This document shows positions 22,961 to 34,700 of a stretch of 64,000 nucleotides of DNA, one piece after another. The notes under the pieces are model-generated. The model made no database searches. It saw only the letters and a list, made by a program, of their open reading frames with translations, and was not told the DNA's origin. Position numbers and translations under genes: made by a program. Numbering within the stretch: the first letter of the stretch is position 1; the number at the start of each line of letters is the position of its first letter. The DNA comes from Blastomussa wellsi (lineage: Eukaryota; Cnidaria; Anthozoa; Scleractinia; Plerogyridae), in the NCBI GenBank assembly GCA_947652115.1, contig OX393562.1, positions 27,339,911 to 27,403,910 of the forward strand. The letters are read 5' to 3'.

Positions 22961-22966
22961 AATAAA
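22961..22966 (+). promoter_or_regulatory. Poly(A) signal of precursor 1
   Basis: AATAAA 28 nt after the stop codon of precursor 1, at a normal distance for an animal mRNA. Confidence 0.7.
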
Positions 22967-22969
22967 GTA

Positions 22970-24165
22970 GCATCTTATGAAATGGGCGTCCGTTATCTGT
23001 GTCAGCTGTTAATATCAGAAAATGCATTACATGCTGGGCGATGTAGCAGCTCTCGTAAGGTCTTACATGAATGGTTCGATACCCTTCGTGAAAACAATAA
23101 AACAGACAACAGGAACAATGCCCCTAGCCCCTAATTAGAACAATAGCAACTGCTGCCAGTTGAATTACAAGCTTATGAGAGCTGCTACACTACCGACATG
23201 CTGAGGGATGAGTTGGTACTAGGAACATGCGTAATGTTAGAAGAATCGGCCGTTTAGAAGGTTCTCTGTTTTCCGTTTTCTTGTCAATTTTCATATTAAT
23301 TAAAACAGCAACTTCAATCATAATAGCTTCAGCAAAAAGAACAAACTACAAATTTAAAATTGTGTCTAACAGGACTGTTACGAAACCAGGTGGAATTCTA
23401 TCACCCGAACTAATGCGCAGTGTTTTTTTTTTTTTTTTTCAATTGAGTCATGTTACCGCGAAAGAGAATTCTGATAAAGGCGTATGGCAGTTTTAAAAAA
23501 GCTAACAAACGCTAATATACGTCCTCAAAAATCAGCTGCAAGTCATTTCATTGACAAAAGAAATTGAACTCTCTTGGTCTTGAGTTTATTTTCCGTACAG
23601 CTCTTGCTGTGGTGTATATAACATGCGAATAGAATGACGCAAAAAGAAGATACAAAAATTTTTTTCCCCATGAAGTCTGCATCACCTGCACAAACAGAAT
23701 TCGAGGCCTACTGGGCGAAGCAATTTCGGTAAATAATCAAGTTGATTACGATCTCCACACAATTATGCTGGATTTGTTTTGAAAAGAATTGAGATCGTAT
23801 TAGATAAAAACATTTTTAAATTAAAGATAGGCTATATCTGTCTGCCGGAAAAAAACTATTCACTATCTATCTGGGCCCTAATGATGTGGTATCACTGAGA
23901 TTTTGGAAAACGCAGAAGTCAAGAGTCAAGTACTGAGCTTAATTAAAACATCAGTGAAGAATAAAATAAACATTTTAAAAATGCAGCAAAATATCGTCGG
24001 ACTTCGGGTACATGACGATATAAAGCAGCATGAGACCATAAAAGATTCAAAAAGTAGTGGGAGGATCTATACATGAATTGGTCTATGTTCGAGCCAATTT
24101 TCCTGGACGGTTTAATTTCAACGTACAAGTCCTCTGAAGTCAAGCATCGAGCCAGTTTGGGTTGT
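22970..24165. other. Intergenic between precursors 1 and 2
   Basis: AT-rich, with a T17 run near 23423-23439. No supportable gene. Confidence 0.5.
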
Positions 24166-24169
24166 AACA

Positions 24170-25511
24170 ATGAACGTTTTCAGTATCTTTGCTATGTTGT
24201 CTATCATGGCGATGGTTCTAAACATTGGAATCACTGCCGCCCCTTATTTTGAGGACAAAGGTAAGTCCAATTGCTAAATCAGTATTTTGGTGCACCAAAT
24301 CACCTTCAGTGAAAACGCTTTTTCACTGATACATTTTTCACGTACAGACCCCAAACAGAATCATTTCCTTTATGTGCTAATTGTCTCAACCCTCGTTTAA
24401 AAATTTACCAGATATTTATTCTGATTTTCTCGGTGATGAGATCAATTCTCTGAGGAGCAGATTGGGTAGCATAGAAAAAGATTATCGAGACATTTACGAC
24501 GACAAGGCTGCATTCGCGGATGCCATTGAGAGCCGAAGAGAAGCTCAAATCAAATGTCGATGGTAAGGAGAAAACGGATGTCAAACATTTAGCTCATAAG
24601 CGACCTTGTCTCCGAGTTTAATTTCAGATATAGTTAAAAGGGCTAAAAGTAATGCGAAACTGAATGGTTGAAATCCCCATTCCTCTTGTTCATCAAGTGA
24701 ATAGTTACATGGAAAAAGTTTATTTTTTTTTATTAAAGAAGTTACACCATCCTCCCTGCTCACTATTTTTCACCAAGATTTCGCCCCAGTCATCCAGTTA
24801 AGATCTGGCCGACGGCCGGGAAACATTTATTCTGAACTTTTAGTTTCTTTTTTGTCTTTCATGGTCAATACAACTTGGCGAGAGAAAATGGTAAACATTC
24901 AAAATTAAATGTGATGGAACGGTACATATTATACTGTTGTCCTTTATTTTTGGATTTCACTCCTCCCGTTGTACTGATGAACCCAAAATGCGGCCATTAT
25001 AACGAAGCTAAAAATGTTTAAAGGAGATAAGAAGCGATTTGTTTAATCACTTTTGCCAAGAACCAAATCATAAAATCAATGTAAAAAACCTTAACGAACA
25101 TAGCACGGAAGAAAAACACCAAAGAAGTGATTTAAACAAAACAAAAACATACGCAGTTTGGATGGAGAAGATTCATACGACGTTTAAATTCTAGGCTAAA
25201 TATTTCAAGATATACAAACTATGACGCAGCCCTTTTAATTAAGCTAAACACGATTTGGAATTGTTTTGTGGCAAGCTCATGATTTATACAAAGCAAGTTT
25301 AAAATTGAATGCAAAGTTCCTCAAAACTGGGAGCTTCAGTGTTTGATTTAACACTGTGTTATAAGAAATTGGTAAATTGTGAAGATGGGGAATTTGTCAG
25401 GAGGATTAAACTCTACAAATAATTTTCTTGTCCACATTGTAAAACCCTTTCTTTTCTGTTGACAGGTGCCGTATATTGAATCCAGACCAGTGTCCTCACT
25501 GCGTGGCTTAG
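24170..25511 (+). CDS. Secreted four-cysteine peptide precursor 2
   Basis: Exons 24170-24260 (91 nt), 24412-24562 (151 nt), 25466-25511 (46 nt); 95 residues. A signal peptide (FAMLSIMAMVLNIGITAA) is followed by an acidic, helix-prone pro-part rich in Asp, Glu and Arg, a dibasic RR, and a C-terminus with four cysteines in C-x2-C-x7-C-x2-C spacing. Intron positions, phases and the split Trp codon before a Cys equal those of precursor 1, and the first two exons have the same length, so the two are very probably paralogues although residues outside the Trp-Cys junction have diverged. Function is unknown; processed secreted peptide is inferred. Confidence 0.78.
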
Positions 25512-25624
25512 CAAAACAATGTAACCGTGTATCCAAGCGATTTACAACATAACAGCCTACAGTCTTAAAAGATAGAAGATGGCTGTTTAACTGTGTTTTA
25601 AACAATTGGCAATTAAAGAAAACA

Positions 25625-25630
25625 AATAAA
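25625..25630 (+). promoter_or_regulatory. Poly(A) signal of precursor 2
   Basis: AATAAA 114 nt after the stop codon at 25511, the first hexamer downstream. Confidence 0.6.
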
Positions 25631-25639
25631 ATGCAGACA

Positions 25640-28060
25640 TTATCTAAATATCTATGTACCGATTATTCAGCAGAACCCACCAGGCACGCAGTACATGTGA
25701 CAAAAACAATTTTTTCAAGTTTTTCTTTCTAAATCCATCTTCCTCAGAAGTTGTACCCATTTATCTTTGTTTTCGGTTTATATTATAACTGTGGTGTTTT
25801 TCTACCTCAGGAGGCTATTAATACAATACAATAGTACGCTAGTTAGCCTCTGCAGACACGATATCTTGTACGTTTACAATAATGGAAGCAATCCCTCTCA
25901 CAAACAATTCGAGGGGGGACTGACTTTCCAGCGTCTCTCGCCAGTTCCACTCGAAACTGTCAAAGGAGCCGCGTTTCACCAAACAGGCTCACTCAAAAAA
26001 ATAACGCTTTTGCTGCAGTCTATTGTCAAAACTAATAAACTGATAATAATAATAAAAAAAAAAACAAAAAAAAAACTACAAATAATATTCCACTATGTAA
26101 ATTATTCTCCACCGTGAATTTAGAGCAGTAAAACAAACAATTTTTGAAACCGGTTATCAGCGTAGGTTGTTCATGCAAACAGATAAATTATCATCAAAAA
26201 TTTGAGGTTCGCCACTCACAAAGCACGAACTTTTGCGAACCTTAGCTTATCCAATACCAAAGAAGCGTTGTAGCATTAATAATTTTTTTAGTGCGCTTAA
26301 ATCTAGTTGCCACGGTTTGAGTTTGAACCCTGGCCAGAGCCGCGGTGTTGTGTTCCTCTGTGTGGACTCGTCAAGACTTTACTGTCTCCACCCAGGTGAA
26401 AAAAAAAACACTTCTAGCTACCCAAAGCCGACGATAAACGCTGATCTGATATATATAACTAAAGCCACTAGACTCGAACGGAGACTCCTTTTTTCGAAGA
26501 GCTGCTTATTAGCTTGTTCGATCTTTTCTTGTTATTAATAATGACGTCTTGTTCGTGAACTGACTTTGGGGTTCTGGACCCATAAAGGTCGTTTTCCAGG
26601 ACTCCGGAATCTGCAGCAAACGTTTTCAGGGCTCAGCTCTCTGCAGCAAACAAGCAGTAGTTAAAAAAAAAAACAATGGGACTCCAGGCTCCATGGTTAA
26701 AAAATATGGTTCTGGGCAGATAGTCACAGCCCCGCCGCCGTCGACCCTGAAGAAGATCAGTGACACACTCGGTTATCGACTCGTGTGCCACGTTGTTGTT
26801 TTTCCCCATATTGACGTTACATTCAGTATCAGTGATGATCTATTACTGAACATACGCACGGCAACATGGAATTTATTTGTTAATCTTAGAAGACAGCTAG
26901 CCACCTTACAAAGGGATTACAAAGGGATTGAGATCGATGTCACGTTTCAGCCCCTTTGTAGGGTAGTGAAGGGTATGGTATCATGACGAGTTCAGGAAAG
27001 GGATAGGCTTGACTGTTGATTTAGGCATTAAGCAGGTGGATCTATCAACTGCCCCTTGTGCCTGGTAAGAAATATGGAAAAAGGTCTAACGAGTGTTACA
27101 CGAACGACGAAGAAAACGATCTGAAGCGGTCTGATGTTGTTTAATAACAATGTGACATACTGTATTTTGATTAAATTTTAAAGAAGCTCGCATCCAAGAT
27201 ACACAAACAATAAGACATTATCTGAAAAGCGAGTGGGTGGGGAGTAAAGCAAAAGTGAATTTAAGTCTGAAACGAAGAAAGCGGTAATGCTAGCTTCCTC
27301 TGAGACAACTACTCTCTGAGGGAAGACTGGGAACCAACGAAAGGTAGGTGAATGCAAAAGACTAGGAACGTGTCCACGTCTCGAGTCTGCCGGGAGGCCC
27401 GTTAGGACTTTTAGCAAGCACGTTTTCGTTCCTAGTCTTTCTCCTTCACTCCCCTTTCATTGGTTCCTAGTCTTTCCTGAGAGCGAAATTGTCGCATGCG
27501 CCTAATAAAGCAGCATCCCTCTTGCATCTTGTGTAGACTTTATCGTCATTCATTTGTGGCACTGGCAGATATGATCAAAGTCGACTGCACATCTATTGAT
27601 GAAAATGTGAATCATATTAGCGAAAGGACGAAAAAGTGACCACAGACCTCTCATTACTAACCACAACCATGACTACAAATAGTGCGAACTGACAATACCC
27701 CAGGGGGACTCCCATATACAATGGGATGCACAAGTAATCGACTAGAGAAACAACGCTGGGATACTGTGTAAGCGGGGTCAAAAAAGCTTGGGCCACGCCA
27801 AATTAGTCTCCATTAGGATAAAGGTAAAGCCTACGTAAGAACCTAGTGGTTCATCAGGCCGGAGCTTATCCTGGTTTCCGTAGCATGAAGCGACAGTGAG
27901 TATTTCTAATTTTGGTCCCATTTGAAATTTTGTTTCTTATCCCTTAAAGGGCTTGTATACAAAATATTGAGCTTATGTATCCACTGGCGTCCTTATAACG
28001 GGAGGTCGTATTTCGTTTTTCCGCCCTGCCAAGACGGACAGTTTCCATACCAGCTTAACC
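25640..28060. other. Intergenic between precursors 2 and 3
   Basis: No recognised gene. Open frames at 25767-26117 and 26693-26986 have no domain or splice support. A dispersed-repeat tail (CCGGAGCTTATCC, TTCCGTAGCATGAAGCGA) lies at 27858-27905 and recurs at 63868-63905. Confidence 0.5.
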
Positions 28061-28070
28061 TATCTTACAT

Positions 28071-30508
28071 TTACCTCACAAAACGACAACAATAGACACA
28101 GGGAATGCGAGGATTGCCACGCTTTGGAAGAGCATCTGGCATGTCACTGCGATCTTTTCCACGGTAGTTCGCGAAGAATTCATGCTCTTCAGAGATACGA
28201 TCAGCGTACTCTGGGTCAAGTGTTGCGTCATCGTCGGTGTTATCTTGAGCCTCCAGCTGATTCTGAATTGGGGCTCTGTACCCCATCACTGAGCTGTCGT
28301 CATTTTCGTTTAATCCCAGCCTGCGATCCTCGCTGTAGATCACTTGATTATTGGACGAGTGGCTCTTATGAAGGTGCTCGGATGGTATTGATTGTTCTTC
28401 AAACCTTGTGTCGTCGCGTCCGACATTGTATGCCATGTAGTTAGCAAGGCGGTCTGAAACCAAGAAATGAGTTTATTCATTTAACGAAGATTTATCGTTT
28501 TCGTGTCAAAGGATTTTTAATTCCACCGACTGACCGCTTGCAGCTTACATCAATGTGCATTTTCGTCTTCAGAGCCGCCTGTCTCCATTCTCATGCCCAT
28601 AGCCCTTTTCGTTTCTCTTAGCCGGTGGGGCCTTGACACGAAAAACGAACGGCTCTGGAGACATGGGATTTCTAGTCCTAGATTCTAGGACTGCCGGACT
28701 TTATATATATAGTATTGATGTTTCTACATGTTTCTACATGTTGTGTGCTGCAATATGACGGCCGGCGAACATTTTCACTTCCATTTAAGATTTCTTTGTT
28801 CTCAAATAGCCAATAAAAATATATATATTTTTTTAAATCATATGTCCTCAAAACCCTTCGTTTTCCGTGCCAAGGCCCAGCCTGCTAAGAGAAAAGAAAA
28901 GGGCAATGGGGACGAGAATGGCTTGTCTCGTGCCCCAGGCCCCGCCGGCTAAGCGGGTCAAGCGGCTCTGGAGAGATCTGAAGACGAGAATGATCAATGT
29001 GTTGTAATTAAGTTAGCCTGCAGGTAATGTGATGTCTTTAAGTAAGTACAGTATCCCGCGATACCAAGCTACTAATCATATATCATTTAATGTCATGTAC
29101 TTTATTGTTTTTAGGCGATTATAAGAAATAGGGCATTCTGATTGGTCGAGAAACTCGGCTAGACTTGGTCACTAAGCCACAGCGTCTTTGTCATCGAGAC
29201 AAGTAAACATGGCGGACAGTTGCTGGAAGAAACTATTTCTTTTTCGAAGGACGTCACTTAACCCCGGGATATTAAAAGGGAAACAATTATTCCTAGAGTT
29301 TCTTAAACAAAATTTGGCTCAGTTTACCGCTAATATTAAAGCAGCCAAATATGTCGTGGAGAAGTATATATTTTGTGACCCTCATAAACAAAAGTTAGCC
29401 AATTGATGAGCCAAAAACAAAGCACCTGCTACACAAAGCGCGTTGCATCTCGTAGGTGTGGTAGCTCACGGCTTAAAAAAGAAATCTTTAAAACAATTCA
29501 TGATCTATAAAATTTAAGGGCTTCCTTGTACCCAGTTGCAGTTCACTCTATATAAAGTGAAAGTTATATCTAACATGAAACAACTAAATCATAAAATATC
29601 CCAATATCGAGTATAAAACGGCATGGACATCGATCGACCAGGAACGTCTCTGGCCCGGGGCATGAAATCGATCACGCGCAGTAATTAAGCTAAATTTCGG
29701 TATGCTCGTTTCGTCTCGTCAAAAAAACGAATCATTTTTGGGTCGACCAGATTCCCCAGAAATGTCGTAGAAGTCTACCAAAAATGCGCGATCAGACATT
29801 GAGATATTATTTGAATATTTTTTTTCAATTATATGCGAGAATTAACTGATCAAGTTCCACACAGAAAAAGATAAAACGGAGGCCGATACGCCTCAGTAAA
29901 GAAAGTTTTTAAGCTTACTTTTTTTAGTTGAGCTGCTATCAGAAGTTTATAAAGTGTCGTTGTGTGAAAATACAGTTTTCGCCAAGTTCGTGACGCCACG
30001 TTTGCAGATAGTTCGATACTTACATCACAGAAGATCGCCATGGAAAATGAAATTTCGTCCCCAGAAATACCATATTAATTTTTTCTTTAAAGAACTTTAC
30101 AAAATTTAAAGTGATAATTTAAATTTTAAATATGATTTATTAGGGCCCACAATGGTGAAACTGGTAGCAATAAAGCATGGTTGAAAATTTTTATCTTTTT
30201 ACTAAAACAACATATAACATATCATGGGGCCATGTAGCTATAAACTATAACTGTTTTTTACAAGTTCGCTATGAACAATGTAATTCTTAGTATTACTTAA
30301 ATATTTCTATATCATGATTGCGTATTTTGGAAGTGAGTTTTATTAACGCTTTTCTTCTAAAGTAAAACAACTTAACGAAATCGGGTTTTTTAGAACACTT
30401 CTTAAATTTACTTTTTTTGATTTACTCACTTGCATGAAATTTCGAAGATCGTCCATAGACTTGAATGATAAGAAGAAGGCTCATTCCCAATGGTAGGAAA
30501 CTAGTCAT
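28071..30508 (-). CDS. Secreted peptide precursor 3 (last exon may be missing)
   Basis: Exon 1 is 30508-30430 (79 nt, signal peptide MTSFLPLGMSLLLIIQVYG), donor GTGAGT, phase 1. Exon 2 starts at 28453 after the acceptor TTTCAG and reads to a TAA at 28071, giving 153 residues. The pro-part is long, acidic and hydrophilic, ending LPKR, followed by GNPRIPCVYCC and a few residues. KR-(G)NP...P...C-x2-CC is the same arrangement as in precursor 1, which suggests homology despite opposite strand and a longer pro-part. A donor-like AG|GTAAAT overlaps the stop (exon end at 28075, phase 2), at the same place and phase as the second intron of precursor 1. If used, a further Cys-bearing exon lies downstream; I could not find a convincing one. 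Three cysteines in the unspliced form is an odd number. Confidence 0.65.
28566..28992. mobile_element. MITE-like foldback element
   Basis: Begins with CAGAGCCGCCTGTC, has CTCTTAGCCGG and ACGGCTCTGGAGAC, and near the right end CCGCCGGCTAAGCGGGTCAAG and CGGCTCTGG. The same building blocks occur in the elements at 35994-36246 and 63573-63842. No coding capacity. Confidence 0.55.
29000..30425. other. Intron of precursor 3, no other gene
   Basis: AT-rich. A plus-strand open frame beginning AACATGGCGGAC near 29207 (about 65 residues) has a good start context but no recognisable domain; not called as a gene. Confidence 0.45.
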
Positions 30509-31498
30509 GATAGTTTATAAGCACAAAAATGAAGTTGCGAATGTTTCTTTCAGAAACCCGTTAGTGGTTCTGGGCGAAACTGAGCGTGGCACACAACATA
30601 AATTCGTGTGGCACCTGTGAAAAAGCCACAGGCTACAGTGAGAGATAACAATGCGCAATTAAGGACTTTTGAAACGGTTAAAGGTTTTAATTATCTAACG
30701 ATTTTCGCTCTTTTTGAGATGGTTAATTACGAGTTCAATAATGCTATTACAATTCTTTGAAATATTTATACGTCCTTTATCAGCGAAAAAGAAAAGAATA
30801 AAAGCAGGCTTTGGTTTCTCCCCAGTTGGTTTGCAATCTGCATTAACGGTAATGAAGGAGACGACCGTAGACGTCCGCGTAGGCTGTATATCGAGACGAA
30901 AGGTGCCAGAACAGAAAGTTGTTGTTTTGTCGTTGAGTTACTTTAAAGAATTGGGAAGTGTTTTTACATTGACTTTGCCATAATCTGCAATTATGAAAAA
31001 GCAAATTCCAGTAAAAACAAGTTTTTTTTATATACCACAGACTTCCCGGGGTTCGCTTATGAGCTCTTCAATTTGAAATTGACAAAAAGATATTATAGAC
31101 CGAATAAAATGATCTCTAGGGTAAAAGGCTTGCTTTGAGATAACTCTGTTGAAAGTTGTTTTTTTTTTCTAAATTCATCTTCGTGTGAATTATTTTACTT
31201 TTCAGATTTTTCTCTGTCCACCATGTTTTACACAGGGCTGTGACTCAATTGTGATATGTTACTTCAAATGCGTCAGTCAATCAGTGAGTGTGTATTCAGT
31301 GGCGCGGTTGTATCAATTTGAGAATTTTGTTGACTCCATGCTGTTTTTTTGCTAATTGCTTGATCTATATAGAATGCGAGACCCTGCAAGCTATGCTGAT
31401 TACTTAATTTTATGCAAGTTATCGTGCTAGATCGCGTCGAGCTTTCCACCTGTAAAGACTGTTTTCGGGGTGTTTGGTGAATGTTTTGCAATTGTCGT

Positions 31499-31700
31499 TG
31501 GAAAAGAAACTCCCGCCTGGATTGGATGCTAGTCCATCACAAGGTTACCCCCAAGCATTAAATTTTCTTGTAGCCAACTGGGTGGAGGAACGTGTTATGA
31601 GAGTAAAGTGTTTTCCCTAAGGCTACAACGCTTTAATGTGCGCATGCTCGTGCGCGCCCGAAACAGCACCCTGGTCATGCAGTGTTTGAATCCCGACCGC
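31499..31700 (+). repeat. SINE-like interspersed repeat copy
   Basis: GGATGCTAGTCCATCACAAG, GTTACCCCCAAGCA, CCAACTGGGTGGAGGAACG and a Pol III box-B-like GTTTGAATCCCGACC are in the same order as in the copy at 2021-2175. Confidence 0.6.
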
Positions 31701-32011
31701 TCGATCCTTAGTGTAGCACAAGAACTTTTAGGCCATGACTTTTCGTCTTCAAAATGTGAGGAGAAACAAAATTACACTTATAAATACAATCTCATTTCTC
31801 GTAATGGTGAGGTAGATTAACCAATTCCCTCGTCATCCAAAATAAATAACTTTTTAAAAACTAAAAATAGTTTTTCTCTTTAGTTCAGGCGCCATATGCA
31901 TCTTGTAATTGGCACGAACGAAAGAATTTGCTTGTTCCCGGTTATTCAATTTATTATTCGGGCTGGCATGGAACAGCTGATAGCTTTTTATCAAATATTA
32001 AAGGAAAATGA

Positions 32012-32083
32012 AGGTCCCACCGAGATTGGAACTCGGATCGCTGGATTCAGAGTAAAGAGGGCTAACCATTACACTATGGCACC
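32012..32083 (-). pseudogene. tRNA-Gln pseudogene
   Basis: Same 72-nt length as the two intact tRNA-Gln genes and about 90% identical, but substitutions break two pairs of the anticodon stem and one of the acceptor stem, and the T loop is changed (GATTGGAAC). The remaining anticodon would be CTG. Confidence 0.75.
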
Positions 32084-32264
32084 TTCCTTGTTGAGTCATC
32101 GATAAAACAGTACAGTAAATCAAAAATAAAACAAGCGAAATCATTCCTGGATTTCTTCTCATGTTAGCACCGCCATCCCTTGCTCGGACCTCGGTACTCA
32201 ACTTGTCCCTGTTTAGTCGGATTGGTGATGTACCGACAGAAAGCTTTATGTAGAAAAATATAGG

Positions 32265-32305
32265 TAATTTGAACTCGGGTCGCTGGATTCAGAGTCCAGA
32301 GTGCT
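32265..32305 (-). pseudogene. tRNA-Gln fragment
   Basis: About 40 nt matching the T arm and anticodon arm of tRNA-Gln(CTG) (GAACTCGGGTCGCTGGATTC, then AGAGTCCAGAGTGCTAG on the plus strand), without the D arm or acceptor ends. Confidence 0.7.
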
Positions 32306-33384
32306 AGTGCGTGCATCAGTTTTACCTGTTACCATCCCCCGCCGGGTATTTGTCTTTTTTCCTTATTTTAATAGCGGTCTATTCCCACAGAAAGAGACAA
32401 TAATTATTCCCCACCCCGGGACTCCTCATCATCGACCTCAAGAAAGTTGTTTTGTGTACAAACCTGAGAGAAAAATATCGATTTCTGTCTGATAAATAGC
32501 AAGAACAGGAAGCAACTTAGGGCGCTTTCCATTTGTTAGAATTGGCCGGTCGGACTGGTCTGTCCGTAAATGGTATGCGCGAGTTATGAAAACTGTCAGA
32601 ACTGGTTCTGGCCAAATTGGCCCTGCTTATGGAGTAGGGCCGCTCAGTTCTCCCGGTCCGACGCGCTACGAGGAAATATTGCGCGGGAATTTTACGCGTG
32701 TAAAATGGCGGCAGGTTCATCACAGACTTGTGGTGGATATAATAGATTTATACCTAAATTTTGTGCATTGTTTTGACGGAGAGGAAAATTGCTTTTCCTG
32801 AAGTGCCTTACGAAGGTTTTCATAAGCACATTGTATTTCATTGCAGCACTCGAAAACGAGGAAATTCTCGCTAATTTGCGCCGAGAAAAAATACACATAA
32901 TTGAAAGAAACACAAATTCGTCTTCTGCATCGTTCATAACAAGAATATTCTCCTCCTCAAAGAAAAAAAGTCGAGAAAAAATGTCGCGGAATGTTGCAAA
33001 TTTGCGTCGCAAAGTCCGCCATATTGTTTACATCAGCTCTTGCGTGTCGTGCATGTATATCACGCAAGGATCGCGTGGGTAATTACAGCTAACCTTCAAC
33101 ATAGGTAGTCCGAATGTCCGCATAGGTAGTTCAAATGTCGACGAAAGAACACAACTAAAACATAAACTCTGACCTTTTTGTGTCCGTTATTATTTACGTA
33201 CAATGACAGAAGTTCGATAAAAGTTCCGAAAACAGCGAGATAAATTACTCCAATAACAAAAAAAATACATAAATCTCACCGAGAGTTGAGCTGGGTATTT
33301 GAATTTTTGTTCCTGGTTACTGTCAGTTTTCTAGTGGCAGTGAGGTACAACGGATAGCTTTCTGCCAAAAAAAGTTAGAATAAA

Positions 33385-33456
33385 AGGTCCCACCGAGATT
33401 TGAACTCGGATCGCTGGATTCAAAGTCCAGAGTGCTAACCATTACACCATGGGACC
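33385..33456 (-). tRNA. tRNA-Gln (anticodon TTG)
   Basis: The 72-nt sequence on the minus strand folds as a standard tRNA. Acceptor GGTCCCA pairs with TGGGACC, with box A TGGTGTAATGGTTAGC, anticodon loop ACTTTGAAT (TTG, reads CAA) and box B GAGTTCAAATCTC. It closely follows the metazoan tRNA-Gln sequence. No intron. A run of A on the plus strand upstream of 33385 (TTTT on the minus strand) can serve as the Pol III terminator. Confidence 0.93.
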
Positions 33457-33562
33457 AACCGCCAACGAGGCGAAACCAAACCAGCTTAAATAGAAAAGAA
33501 ACCACCAGTAATGGGAGGTTTCAACATTTTTAAAATATTTAGTTTACTTGCTTGAGGCCAGT

Positions 33563-33680
33563 TACCGTATTTACTCGAATAAGCGCCGCGGCGCTTATTT
33601 AATTTTTCGCGCCACAAGTGCGGCGCTTATTCGAGGGCGGCGCTTTATCGAGGGCGGCGCTTATTCGAGTAAATACGGTA
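33563..33680. mobile_element. Short foldback element with GCGCTTATTCGAG ends
   Basis: Left end TACCGTATTTACTCGAATAA is the exact reverse complement of the right end. GGCGCTTATTCGAG is repeated inside. At 118 bp with no coding capacity, this is a MITE-type inverted repeat. Confidence 0.75.
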
Positions 33681-34277
33681 TACTAAAGTTGGGCTATGGA
33701 CCGTTTCGAATTGTCTGTACATGAAACCGGGGTCCCGTTTGGATCCGTTCCGGACCGGTTCCAGAATGGTCCCGCGTAAAAAGAGGGCGCGATCCATTGG
33801 ACCAAAAATTCCGGTTTGAATTTCCGAAATTTCCGCGTGCCGAAAGGAACGGTATTTTGAACCGGTCACGTCAAAATGGCGGGTTTGTTGTCCGACTCTT
33901 GCTTGTTACTCAACGATTTTACAAGTTAACAGAAAATGCCGTGCAGAACAACGAGGGCAGAGCAAAACCAGCGAGCTGCTTCAAAAGAAGTAAAATTACC
34001 TTTATTTATAATTATTTTGAGCTCAGTCGTTCGAATATGGACGGAAGAAACGTGGGAACTTTTCACCCAGAGAATACCCGTGCAAAAGTTATCGCCGCAG
34101 ACATCGAAACATATCAAAGAAATAATTTTAGTCGCGTGAGACGAAGAAACGTACGCTACGTTGGGTAAAAGCCTCTCGCCGTCATCTTTTGTGACTTCAG
34201 GGTCTTGAGAAACGAAGCTGAGTGGAAATGACAAATGGAACAGAAAATTTCCGAAATTTCCATTTTTCCGGAAAAAA

Positions 34278-34328
34278 TGGACAACCTCGAGAGGTTGTCC
34301 AAAATTTTCGAAACGATCGTTTCGAAAA
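34278..34328. repeat. Two adjacent perfect 24-bp palindromes
   Basis: 34278-34301 (centred on CTCGAG) and 34305-34328 (centred on CGATCG) are each perfect self-complementary 24-mers separated by 3 nt. They lie inside a region with repeated TTTCCGAAATTTCC motifs that also occur at 33815-33840, so they probably belong to a mobile element. Confidence 0.85.
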
Positions 34329-34628
34329 CCAAACTGAATTTTTGATCGAAGAATCCAGATTTAGTCTGGCGACCTGGATTTTCTTTTCTGTCGTATTCTT
34401 GGCAGTATCTTTCATTCCTCGGAGGAAGCTCGAGGGAGTAGAACCCATTAAACTGCGATGACATTTCACCGATACTGATTTTTTAGCTGAGCTACAAGAG
34501 TGGAAGTGGGCATATACGAAATAAAAAATATCGGGAAAATTTTCATTAAATTGAGCTTTAGCTTCGATACAGTATGAAAACACGAAAATAAATGATGCTT
34601 AGGGAAGAAAAAAAAAGGAAAAAGCGTT

Positions 34629-34700
34629 AGGTCCCACCGAGATTTGAACTCGGATCGCTGGATTCAGAGTCCAGAGTGCTAACCATTACACCATGGGACC
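34629..34700 (-). tRNA. tRNA-Gln (anticodon CTG)
   Basis: A 72-nt standard tRNA on the minus strand, differing from the TTG gene at 33385-33456 by one base in the anticodon (loop ACTCTGAAT, CTG, reads CAG). Acceptor, D, anticodon and T arms all pair; boxes A and B are intact. A run of A upstream on the plus strand gives a minus-strand T-run terminator. Confidence 0.94.

Larger units (their letters stand above)
30520..33380. other. Intergenic, repeat-rich
   Basis: Holds dispersed repeat copies (31499-31700), decayed tRNA-Gln copies and a foldback-type sequence near 32519-32720. Nothing else supported. Confidence 0.5.

Noticed and set aside
27490..27531. Candidate last exon of precursor 3 on the minus strand (Cys codon directly after an AG, two Cys in all)
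   Set aside because: Frame and phase fit, but there is no pyrimidine tract before the AG and the Cys spacing matches neither paralogue. Too weak to annotate.
29188..29406. Open frame starting in a good context (AACATGGCGG)
   Set aside because: No domain, no splice partner, and ATGGCGG-type stretches recur in repeats of this window (32703, 33883).
33323..33505. Short minus-strand protein frames containing HGVMVSTLDFESSDP
   Set aside because: These are translations of the tRNA-Gln gene and its dead copies, not proteins.
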